A stretch of DNA of 10,662 nt from Baffinella frigidus (GCA_026770585.1 MU646633.1:157779-168440), one strand, 5' to 3'; positions 1 to 5,983 are shown, counted from the stretch's first letter. Notes: generated from the letters alone by a model not told the origin. Program-made: numbers and translations.

Positions 1-95
<95 letters not shown>
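1..95. repeat. (AT)n microsatellite
   Basis: An uninterrupted AT dinucleotide run of 95 bp that reaches the left edge, so its true length is unknown. It abuts the probable NFU1 exon 4. Confidence 0.99.
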
Positions 96-97
<2 letters not shown>

Positions 98-99
<2 letters not shown>

Positions 100-142
100 C
101 GTTGACATCCTCCTCCAGGTCTTGCGCGATCACCTCATGCAC
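98..142 (-). CDS. NFU1: Probable NFU1 exon 4 (acidic C-terminal tail), partial
   Basis: After an acceptor GGGAAG at 145-143, the minus strand reads [16 protein letters not shown] before running into the AT microsatellite. Joined to exon 3 in phase 0 this gives [17 protein letters not shown], which is the expected form of the NFU1 end (YVPEV followed by a short hydrophobic then acidic tail). The exon could end at a GTCAAC donor at 106 (exon 142-107, the rest outside the window) or run on; no stop is seen before the AT tract. Identity is inferred from the frame, the acceptor and the family ending, so confidence is moderate. Confidence 0.6.
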
Positions 143-3100
143 CTTCCCAGGACAGAAAAGCACGGTTATTACGGATCGAAACCAACATGGCCACCTTCCC
201 AGGGGGGGGGCAGAGGTCCTTTAGGTCCTTTAGGTTTTAATTTCTCCCAACATATGCCAACGACACGCCGTTCCGTAGAAGGGATCTGCAGAGAAAGCAT
301 TTTTGCTTTCGGATCGCGTTGAGCTCTCCAGTGCAGAGGCTCGTGAAGAGGGGATAGTGGGTGGTTCTCTTGGGGCAGAGGTGTTGTTAAAACCAAGAGG
401 TTATGAGGTTTGTGAGTTGTTGATTCCCAGGCGGGAAGCAGAAGGTTGAGGGTTTAGGGTGTAGGGTGTAGGGTGTAGGGTGTAGGGTGTAGGGTTTAGG
501 GTCTAGGGTCTAGGGTCTAGGATTGAGGGTTTGGTGTTGAGCGTTTAGTGTGTAGTGTGTAGTGTGCAGTGTGCAGTGTGTAGTGTGTAGTGTGTAGTGT
601 GTAGTGTGTAGTGTGTAGTGTGCAGTGTGTAGTGTGTAGTGTGTAGTGTGCAGTGTGTAGTGTGCAGTGTGTAGTGTGCAGTGTGCAGTGTGTAGTGTGT
701 AGTGTGTAGTGTGTAGTGTGTAGTGTGTAGTGTGCAGTGTGTAGTATGTAGTGTGTAGTGTGTAGGGTTTAGGGTTTAGGGTTTAGGGTTTAGGGTTCAG
801 GGTTCAGAGTTTAGGGTTTAGGGTTTAGAGTTCAGGATTTAGGGTTTAGATGTTGTTGATACCAACAAGTTATGAGGTATGAGGGAGAACCCTTTGCTAG
901 TACCAACACGGCCGCCATGGTCCACTTAGCAGCCAGCGGGGGCTTCACGGACACAGTCCATCTAAACTGTTTGTACTAGAATCTTATCCGTTGCCCTGGA
1001 ACCTAACCCACCGAGGCTGTGTGAGCAGGGGCGCCGAGTAGACAGGGGGGGGGGCAGAGGTGGGGGACCTTTGCTAGTACCAACACGGCCGCCATGCACG
1101 CACCCCCACCGAGGCTGTGTGTGAGCAGGGGCGCCGAGTAGACAGGGGGGAAGCAGGAGGTGAGAGACCTTTACGTACCAACACCAGTACTAGCAAAGGT
1201 ACTAGCAAAGGTAGTTCCAGCACCAGTACTAGCAAAGTACCGGTACCAGCTGGCACTACCAGCACGGCCGCCATGTATGCACCCCCACCAAAGCTGTGTG
1301 AGCAGGGGCGCCGAGTAGACAGGGGGGGGGCAGAGGTGAGGGACCTTTGCTATTACCAACACGGCCGCCATGCACGCACCCCCGCCGAGGCTGTGTGTGA
1401 GCAGGGGCGCCGAGGGAGGTCATGTGTGCTTTACACGAGAGAGTTCTTTACTACTGAGCGACAGGGGGGACGCAGGAGGTGAAAGACTCTCATTAGTTCT
1501 AATGCCAAGACGGCCGCAATGTGTGCACCCCCACCGAGGGGGTGGGGTTCTCTAGGTCTGCTCACACATAGGTATACAGAGCCCCCCCCCTCCCCACAAA
1601 GCTGGTTGCTCGAGGTCTGCTCACACATAGGCTCTGGGTCTGCTCACACATTCGTTACGCAAGCTTCCAGCCCTGGAGGGCTTCGCAGAACCCTGAAGCG
1701 GCTCAAATCCCCTCCAGCTAACCCCCTTTACAGACTTTGAATTTGTGGGTTCTGCGAAGCCCTCCAGGGCTGGAAGCTTGCGAAACTAACATAGGTGGGG
1801 GTGCAGGCTGTGTGTGAGCAGACCTAGAGCAACCAGCTTTGTGGGGAGGGGGGGTGCTCTGTATGTGGAGGGGGGGGGGAGCAGAGTTATGAAGAGTTGA
1901 TTGAGGGGCAGGTTCTGTTTATGAGTACGATTACGGTGTTTAGGTTTTGACTTCTCCCAACATAGGCGAACACCCCGCCCTTCCGTAGAAAGGATCTGCA
2001 GACCACCAGCCCTCACGGTTTGGGCAATTGGGAAATTACGTACCAGTTTTAAAACTCTAAACACCTTGCTTTTGGAGTTTTAGAAATAACCGACGCCGGA
2101 ATCCGGCGACTTGCATGGGCATTACGTACCGCCGAATTCGACCATTTGCCCAAACCGTGAGGGTTGGTGGGAGAAGGCAGAACGTTCCGTTAAGGATGGG
2201 AAAGCTCCGTTGGCGGAGGGGAAGGCATACAATCATAGGCTAACGGCCTGAAAATGGGGTAGTCAGGCATACGGTATTACCTAGGACCTCCTACCGTAGG
2301 CCGAGGGATCCTAGGATCAAAAAGTCTCGGCCTACGGTAGGAGGTCCTAGGCAATGCCGTAGGCCTAACTACCCCATTTTCAGGCCGTTACCCTATTAAC
2401 ATGGCCGCCATCTATGCCAGCACGGTATTAACATGGTATTAACAAAGGTCTCGCTCTCAGAAAGCACAGGTTATGGAGGGTTCCAGGTCTCGGGTTTCGG
2501 GTTTCGGGTTTCGGGTTTCGGGTTTCGGGTTTGGATTGAGGGTCTAGGGTGTTGAATTTAGGGTTTAGGAGCACCTCTGGGACGTAGTGCTTGAGCATGT
2601 TCTCGACGCCCGACTTGATAACATGTCTTTGTACCAAGCAATTATTAATTAGTACCACAGAAATAAATGGACCGAACCACGAAAATAAATGGACCGATCT
2701 GCGAACCCAAGACAAAGCACAGGTTATGGATGGGAGAGTCCACCTCGGGGACGTAGTGCTTAAGCATTTCGGTCCATCTATTTTCGCGGTACTAATTAAG
2801 AATTGCTTGGTACAAGGACATCCTATTAAAAGTCCATGTGGAGGGGAAAGCACAGGTTTTGGAGCAGGTTATGGATGGGAAAGAGCACCTCCGGGACGTA
2901 GTGCTTGAGCATGTTCTCGACGCCCGACTTGAGCGTGACTTTCGAGGAGGCGCACGTGGAGCAGGAGCCCTGCAGCTGCACGACGACCACCCCGGCCTCC
3001 TCGTCGAATGATATGAACTTGATGTCTCCACCGTCGTCCTGCAGTGAGCGGTGGCGGTTCGTTATTTTGTATAGGCAGGGTCTCGCGTGGCAGACCCCCG

Positions 3101-5983
3101 ATTTGTATAAGGGCGTAGCTCACGCGTGAGGCCACGGAGGACCACCCCCGCCTCATCGTCGAATGATATGAACTTGATGTCTCCACCATCATCCTGCAGT
3201 AAGGGAGAACAGTGAGGAGAGATAGCTGTATTACCACCAACACGGCCGCCATGTATACACCCCCACCGAGGCTGTTAGGGGTTATGCCCTGCAGCTGGAC
3301 GACTACCACCCCGGCCTCTTCGTCGAATGATATGAACTTGATGTCTCCACCGTCGTCCTGGCTTAGGGCGTGAGGTTCAATATTCTGATCATGGAGAGAG
3401 GAGAGAGACATTTTGTTGCTACCAACACGGCCGCCATGTATGCACCCCCACCGCGGCTGTGGTAGCGACGACCACCCCGGCCTCCCCGTCGAATGACATG
3501 CACTTGATGTCTCCACCGTCGTCCTGCAGTCAGGAGAGAGATCTCCACTTCATGATACTGCAGGATGACAGAGACACAGCGATGGGGAGATGGAGAGATA
3601 GAGAGGCCAGTACGGGGGTTCCACACGGTGGGCTTCGCAGATCGGTCCATTTATTTTCGTGGTACTGATTTAAGAATGGCTCCGCACAAAGAGCATCTCA
3701 TGAACCGACATTTCGAACTGATTTCGGTCGAAAATTCCTTCGAAGCCTAATGTGTGGTTGGTTAATTATTTTGAGCGCTTGGCAACCCCCGATTTGTACC
3801 GGGGCTAATCGTGAGTCCCACGACCACGACCCCTGACACCAGCCCTCCGAGGGTGCTCAAATAGTGCTCTGGAACTATTTTTCAAAAGTTGATGTGTGGT
3901 ACAAAATGTGTCAACTTCAGTCGCAGAGACCCCAGCTCTGGGGTCTCTGCAAGGTGAATAGAAAATGTCCCAGAGCACTTTTTGAGCAACCTCGAAGGGC
4001 TAGTGCACCGCCAGCCAGGATCTTTTATCTTAAGTCAACAAACCTGATCCTTGGCAGTAAGTTGCCATTCCGTTTAGATGGACCGGCTCTGGAAGCCAGC
4101 ATTTGACTTAAGGCTGTGGTGTTCAGGGGGAGTTGACTTAGGCGAAACGTTCTGGCTCAGAGTTCAGTGGTGTGTGCTCGTCGGACGACACGCACTTGAT
4201 GTCTCCACTGTCGTTCTGCAGTCAGGACGTGTGGTGCGGGCTCTCTCTTGAGGCTCATAGACATTGTATCACTCAACTCAAGGCTAAAGGGCCTTTCTAG
4301 GACCTGTATCGAGAGTAATAAAGAAGAAGAAGAAGTTCATTGTCGCCCCGAAGTTATATCCGGGGAAACCTATTTTTCTTTCATTTCCTGCCAACGAAAA
4401 TTACTACACAGTTCGTTTTTACTATTGATATTAAATCATTCTTGTAGTAATTTTCTTTGCCAGGAAATATTAAGAAAGGTTTCCCTGGATAAAGTTTGGC
4501 CTTCTAGTCCCTTATAATAATTTGATCGCGTGGCAGACCCCGATTTGTACCAGGGCTACTCGTGAGTCGACGCTTAGGAAGGTCCGTGTGCACATTTAGT
4601 ATCGTAGAGTCTAAGAAGCACTTAGTTCGAGCCCTCTCTGGACGCCTTAAGTTTATGGTCCGGCGTCATAAGTTCAATAAAAGTCTCTCCTTCGTGAGTC
4701 ATCGCTTCCTAAGGACTACCCTTCGTGTGTCCTCGTCGAATGATGGGAACTTGATGTCCCCGCCGCCGTCATGCAGTTGGGGCGTGTGGGTTTGTTGTTT
4801 GTTGTTTGCTGTTTGGGGTTGACGGTTTAGGGTCGGAGAAGGTTCGAGGGCGTGTGGGTTTGTTGCTTGCTGTCTGGGGTTTGGGGTTGAAGGTTGAGGG
4901 TTCGAGAAGATTCGGGGGTCGCTCACCTGCACCGACGGGTGGATGGGGGATTTTAGACGTTAGTTTTCTGTTATTGTTTTATTGTTGATTGCTTAGGGGT
5001 TAAGGTTTAGGGTTTAGGGTTTAGGGTTTAGGGTTTAGGGTCTATCTTACCCCTACCCCCCCCCCCTACCCCTTAAACCCTAAACCCGAAACTCCTCACA
5101 TGCACGAACGGGAGGATCCGAGGTTGCCTAGCTCTGCCTCACTCGGGTTGACCGACCATTCTCAAGTTGACATGCTGGGTTTTCCGTAGAAATCCGTCAA
5201 CTTTGGCGGGGGAACGAGCCCGGGCGCACCAAATTGGTGAGATCACATAGACTGAAACGGAGAAACAGTCGGAGACTGACCTGCACGGACGGGCGGATGC
5301 GCGAGTCGAGCAGCTCCTTGATGATCTGCACTATCTCCGAGTCGTCCTGGATTTAGGGTGTAGGGTTTAGGGTGTAGGGTTTAGGGCTTGGGGTTTAGGG
5401 CTTTGGTTGAGGGTTGAGGGTTGAGGGTTTTAGGATTGTGAGTTACCGGGGGTTAGAAATGCGAGGGTGGAGGGTGGAGGGTTTAGGGTGCAGGGTGCAG
5501 GGTGTAGGGTTGAGCGTTGAGCGTCTGGGGTTTAGGGTCGACCTCGTGGATGGACGAGGCGGAGGGGAGGGCGCTGCCGTCAGTGAGCACGGGCGCGCCC
5601 GACTCGAAGAAGTCCGTGATCGCCTCGAAGATCCCAGGCTTGAGCTCCGCCCAGGGGAGCTCGTCGCGCGCCTTGGTCACGGTGACGAAGTCCGCGCCGA
5701 AGAAGACGCTCGAGACGCCGTCGATGCCGAACAGCGCCGTGGCGAGCGGGGAGGCGAGGGACGAGCGCGCCGTGGGGAAATCCATGGTGCCGGTCGGGAG
5801 CACCGCCTGGTTTGGGTGGAACTTGAGGGAGTTGATGTTGGGCGTGGGGTGCGCCTCGATGAACATGCTCCGTTTGCCCCCAAGAGCCGCGGGGAACGCC
5901 CCCCGCTGCGCGACCGCGCGGCTGGCCGCTGTGCTACCCTGCACGCCCAACCCCGCGGCCTTGCGCACAGCGAAGCGGAGCAT
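98..5983 (-). CDS. NFU1: NFU1-type mitochondrial Fe-S cluster scaffold/carrier, four exons seen (3' end open)
   Basis: Spliced gene, join of 5983-5543, 5346-5281, 3038-2889 and probably 142-98 or 142-107. Seen: 147 + 22 + 50 codons join in phase 0 across GT-AG introns of 196, 2242 and about 2746 bp, giving a basic leader, an Nfu N-terminal domain and a NifU-like domain with CSTC. Known for the family: NFU1 (HIRIP5) binds a [4Fe-4S] cluster through the CxxC cysteines of a dimer and delivers it in mitochondria to targets such as lipoyl synthase and respiratory complexes. Inferred: mitochondrial location, from the leader. The first three exons alone give 219 residues, close to a full NFU1; only the acidic tail is uncertain. 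Introns 2 and 3 are swollen by repeats and by partial copies of the gene's own exon edges. Introns and frame are clear enough that I consider the gene functional, not a pseudogene. Confidence 0.9.
233..295 (+). repeat. Dispersed repeat, copy 1 (second copy at 1945-2001)
   Basis: TTTTAATTTCTCCCAACATA and the following CCGTTCCGTAGAA-GGATCTGCAG closely match 1945-2001 in the same orientation. Upstream, 181-205 resembles the array unit found at 900-1550 (ACCAACATGGCCACC, then a G run and CAGAGG). Confidence 0.75.
443..536 (+). repeat. Interstitial telomere-like heptamers (TTTAGGG/TGTAGGG/TCTAGGG)
   Basis: Heptamers in one register: GGTTTAGGG, then five TGTAGGG, TTTAGGG and three TCTAGGG, grading into TTGAGGG. 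Lies in NFU1 intron 3; on the gene's own strand it reads as pyrimidine-rich CCCTAAA-type sequence. Confidence 0.9.
548..762 (+). repeat. TGTAGTG heptamer minisatellite
   Basis: About thirty 7-bp units, mainly TGTAGTG with TGCAGTG variants scattered through it. Flanked on both sides by telomere-type heptamers with the same period. Confidence 0.95.
762..852 (+). repeat. Interstitial telomere-like tract (TTTAGGG, TTCAGGG variants)
   Basis: Continues directly from the TGTAGTG array: several exact TTTAGGG units, then TTCAGGG, AGAGTTTAGGG and other decayed units up to about 852. Confidence 0.9.
895..1550 (+). repeat. ~97-bp tandem repeat array
   Basis: Units contain ACCAACACGGCCGCCATG, GCACCCCCACCGAGGCTGTG, GAGCAGGGGCGCCGAGTAGA, a G run and GAGGTGAGAGACCTTTGCTA. 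The landmark CCGAGGCTGTG recurs at about 1010, 1109, 1289 and 1385. The step is about 97 bp except for a gap of 180, where a short internal expansion of AGTACTAGCAAAGGT-like words (about 1184-1245) is inserted. The last unit (1500-1540) is decayed. Overlapping open frames here are products of the repeat, not a gene. Confidence 0.88.
1556..1866. mobile_element. Large foldback element
   Basis: Two nested inverted repeats. The inner arms 1658-1693 and 1747-1782 are perfect over 36 bp (CGCAAGCTTCCAGCCCTGGA...). The outer arms 1573-1628 and 1808-1864 share ACAGAGC, a C run, CACAAAGCTGGTTGCTC and GGTCTGCTCACACA. The ~53-bp centre has no recognisable content. No transposase is present, so any mobility would be non-autonomous. 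Confidence 0.8.
1945..2001 (+). repeat. Dispersed repeat, copy 2 (first copy at 233-295)
   Basis: TTTTGACTTCTCCCAACATA then CGCCCTTCCGTAGAAAGGAT and CTGCAG; same orientation as the first copy. It directly abuts the foldback at 2003. Confidence 0.75.
2003..2170. mobile_element. MITE-like inverted-repeat element, family V, copy 1
   Basis: The ends CCACCAGCCCTCACGGTTTG and the reverse complement of CAAACCGTGAGGGTTGGTGG form arms of about 42 bp, which also share the ACGTACC core. A small hairpin CGCCGGAATCCGGCG lies inside (about 2093-2107). A relative with the same ends is at 9431-9579, and a half copy is at about 8515-8552. Confidence 0.75.
2238..2393. mobile_element. MITE family X, copy 1 (156-bp palindromic element)
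   Basis: Nearly the whole element is one inverted repeat: TAACGGCCTGAAAATGGGGT at the left end, its complement at the right, and CCTACCGTAGGCCGAG either side of a short asymmetric centre. A second copy of exactly the same length is at 10270-10425 in the opposite orientation, as the centre shows. Confidence 0.9.
2400..2482. other. Spacer in NFU1 intron 3 with a short array-unit fragment
   Basis: ACATGGCCGCCATCTATGCC at 2400-2419 is a fragment of the ~97-bp array unit. GCACAGGTTATGGA at 2464-2477 resembles the sequence that follows the exon 3 donor copies at 2717 and 2855. Nothing else is recognised. Confidence 0.5.
2483..2570 (+). repeat. Telomere-like heptamers (TTTCGGG then TTTAGGG)
   Basis: Six or so TTTCGGG units (2487-2530) followed by degenerate TTTAGGG/TCTAGGG words to 2568. 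The tract touches the donor of the truncated exon 3 copy at 2575, so on the gene strand it reads donor, then CCTAAACCCTAAA. Confidence 0.88.
2575..2617 (-). pseudogene. Truncated copy of NFU1 exon 3, 3' end
   Basis: Reads [13 protein letters not shown] on the minus strand and then the donor GTGCTC, the same as the intact exon. It lacks the DGGDI part and the CxxC motif. Similarity to the intact exon stops abruptly at 2617, where a foldback element begins. Confidence 0.85.
2618..2827. mobile_element. Foldback element M, carrying an exon 3 fragment between its arms
   Basis: The arms 2619-2680 and 2768-2826 are inverted (GTACCAAGCAATTATTAATT against AATTAAGAATTGCTTGGTAC). Between them lie a second arm copy (2681-2705), then GCACAGGTTATGGATGGGAG and a fragment of exon 3. 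A further half copy of the arm is at about 3636-3690. Confidence 0.75.
2744..2766 (-). pseudogene. Truncated copy of NFU1 exon 3, last ~23 bp
   Basis: Minus strand reads MLKHYVPE, followed by GTGGAC in place of the donor GTGCTC. The intron-side sequence next to it (GCACAGGTTATGGATGGGA) is also shared with the intact locus at 2855-2880, so exon end and intron start were copied together. Confidence 0.75.
2889..3038 (-). CDS. NFU1: NFU1 exon 3: NifU-like domain with CxxC
   Basis: 50 codons in phase 0. Acceptor CTGCAG^GAC at 3039/3038; donor GAG^GTGCTC at 2889/2888. It reads [18 protein letters not shown], then VVQLQG, the ligand motif GSCSTCASS (Cys codons at 2963-2961 and 2954-2952), and [15 protein letters not shown]. 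The usual family motif is CSGCPSS; here it is CSTCASS, so both cysteines are kept. This is the only copy in the window that holds the whole exon. Five truncated copies of its beginning lie upstream and two truncated copies of its end lie downstream, so this intact one is taken as the functional exon. Confidence 0.93.
3082..3130 (+). repeat. Dispersed 45-bp repeat, copies at 3082, 3775 and 4525
   Basis: CGCGTGGCAGACCCCCGATT, TTGTA, then a GGGC-TA word and CGTGAG. Related copies at 3775-3817 and 4525-4568 in the same orientation. The copies at 3082 and 4525 sit close to exon-fragment copies and may have been duplicated with them. Confidence 0.75.
3138..3193 (-). pseudogene. Truncated copy of NFU1 exon 3, 5' part (copy E)
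   Basis: The acceptor ACTGCAG is intact and is followed by [18 protein letters not shown] in the right frame. Similarity ends at about 3138. The start lies 155 bp from the intact exon start. Confidence 0.85.
3229..3275 (+). repeat. Solo copy of the array unit core, between exon copies D and E
   Basis: ACCAACACGGCCGCCATGTA then CACCCCCACCGAGGCTGT, as in the array at 900-1550 and in the same orientation. It makes up about half of the intron-like spacer between exon copies D and E. Confidence 0.85.
3286..3357 (-). pseudogene. Truncated copy of NFU1 exon 3, 5' part (copy D, 24 codons)
   Basis: The best preserved of the upstream copies: acceptor AGCCAG, then 24 codons identical in protein to the intact exon up to QLQG. 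It stops just before the CxxC motif. Downstream on the minus strand it runs into ITPNSL. Confidence 0.88.
3418..3462 (+). repeat. Solo copy of the array unit core, between exon copies C and D
   Basis: CTACCAACACGGCCGCCATG, then TATGCACCCCCACCGCGGCT and GTGG. Same orientation and same position relative to the exon copy as the one at 3229. Confidence 0.85.
3466..3523 (-). pseudogene. Truncated copy of NFU1 exon 3, 5' part (copy C)
   Basis: Acceptor ACTGCAG intact, then [19 protein letters not shown] in frame, with F-to-C, I-to-M and E-to-G changes against the intact exon. It breaks off at about 3466. Confidence 0.85.
3530..3774. other. NFU1 intron 2 spacer with half copy of element M
   Basis: 3636-3690 holds a half copy of the M arm (GATCGGTCCATTTATTTTCG, TGGTACTGA). 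3540-3630 and 3690-3774 show nothing I recognise. Confidence 0.5.
3850..3992. mobile_element. Foldback element with strong central hairpin
   Basis: The outer arms 3850-3874 and 3968-3992 (GTGCTC-AAATAGTGCTCTGG against CCAGAGCACTTTTTGAGCAA) enclose a perfect 12-bp-arm hairpin at 3923-3950 (GCAGAGACCCCA, loop GCTC). It abuts element W on the right. Confidence 0.7.
4010..4158 (+). repeat. Dispersed element W, copy 1
   Basis: GCCAGCCAGGATCTTTTATC, AAGTCAACAAA, GGCAGTAAGTTGCCATT and GTTTAGATGGACCGGCTCTG recur, reverse-complemented, at 9235-9384. Overall similarity is high over about 150 bp with small indels. Confidence 0.88.
4176..4215 (-). pseudogene. Truncated copy of NFU1 exon 3, 5' end (copy B)
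   Basis: Acceptor ACTGCAG intact; then [13 protein letters not shown] in frame. More diverged than copies C-E. It ends at about 4176, and its flanking GTGTG and CGTGTGG words are shared with copy A. Confidence 0.75.
4359..4491. mobile_element. Foldback element, family Z, copy 1
   Basis: The arms 4359-4408 and 4443-4490 pair over about 45 bp (GGGGAAACC, TTTCTTTCATTTCCTG, AACGAAAATTACTACA). The inner core AACGAAAATTAC-ACAC is shared with the foldback at 7902-8038, though the outer arms differ. Confidence 0.75.
4731..4770 (-). pseudogene. Truncated copy of NFU1 exon 3, 5' end (copy A)
   Basis: Reads [14 protein letters not shown]. The acceptor has decayed from GCAG to GCAT, so this copy could not be spliced in the usual way. 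It is the furthest from the intact exon. Confidence 0.75.
4784..4919 (+). repeat. Two-unit ~68-bp tandem repeat of telomere-like sequence
   Basis: GGCGTGTGGGTTTGTTG... at 4784 and 4852 begin two related units. Both contain TGTTTGCTGTTTGGGG or TTGCTGTCTGGGG, then GTTGA, GGTT(T)AGGG or GGTTGAGGG, and a TTCGAG word. Confidence 0.75.
4927..4945 (-). pseudogene. Truncated copy of NFU1 exon 2, 3' end
   Basis: Minus strand reads IHPSVQ and then the donor GTGAGC, against IRPSVQ and GTCAGT in the intact exon. Only ~19 bp remain, so the support is the match of coding end and donor together. Confidence 0.65.
4993..5090. repeat. Head-to-head telomere repeats
   Basis: Five exact TTTAGGG units at 5006-5040, then a short junction (TCTATCTTAC) and a C-rich inverted tract ending TTAAACCCTAAACCCGAA (5050-5090). 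Confidence 0.9.
5100..5119 (-). pseudogene. Truncated copy of NFU1 exon 2, 3' end (second)
   Basis: Minus strand reads RILPFVH and then the donor GTGAGG, against RIRPSVQ and GTCAGT. It is diverged and only 20 bp, but it lies in the predicted place (downstream of exon 2) and keeps the donor. Confidence 0.5.
5281..5346 (-). CDS. NFU1: NFU1 exon 2: linker helix
   Basis: 22 codons in phase 0, beginning [19 protein letters not shown] and ending SVQ. The acceptor is TCCAG^GAC at 5347/5346 and the donor CAG^GTCAGT at 5281/5280. This is the short helix that opens the C-terminal NifU-like domain in the family (acidic stretch, I-K-E-L-L, then R-I-R-P-x-V-Q before DGGDI). Joining to exon 1 (SSIHE) and exon 3 (DDGGDI) restores the normal family order without gap or frame change. 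Two decayed copies of its last ~20 bp lie downstream in intron 2. Confidence 0.92.
5347..5542 (-). repeat. NFU1 intron 1, made of telomere-like heptamers
   Basis: The 196-bp intron is, on the plus strand, a run of TTTAGGG, TGTAGGG, TTGAGGG, TGCAGGG and TGGAGGG words almost from end to end, with only about 5438-5465 not obviously heptameric. The donor reads GTCGACCCTAAACC and the acceptor CCTAAATCCAG, so both splice sites lie at or in the repeat. Confidence 0.88.
5543..5983 (-). CDS. NFU1: NFU1 exon 1: transit peptide and Nfu N-domain
   Basis: 147 codons from ATG at 5983. Residues 1-38 contain several Arg/Lys and no Asp/Glu (starts [11 protein letters not shown]), a good mitochondrial targeting peptide. 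The Nfu N-domain starts at about residue 40 with [16 protein letters not shown] and continues through TMDFP (67-71), [13 protein letters not shown] (78-90), [12 protein letters not shown] (93-104), and [16 protein letters not shown] (114-129). These match the family block by block. The donor is GAG^GTCGAC at 5543/5542, which leaves the exon in phase 0 ending SSIHE; reading on past it gives only telomere-like low-complexity codons. The ATG at 5983 is preferred because it supplies the leader; the Met at residue 40 begins the mature domain. Base composition is strongly GC-rich compared with the introns. Confidence 0.93.

Noticed and set aside
1-852. A true chromosome end
   Set aside because: The telomere-type repeats are degenerate, short, in both orientations and embedded in introns of a gene, so they are interstitial.
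1117-1482. Open frame of 121 codons in the array, plus overlapping ones on both strands
   Set aside because: Low-complexity translation of the ~97-bp tandem repeat with no conserved features.
2869-3516. Minus-strand open frame of 215 codons across the exon copies
   Set aside because: It runs through several exon copies and spacers, partly out of frame, and results from the ladder. It is not a continuous gene.
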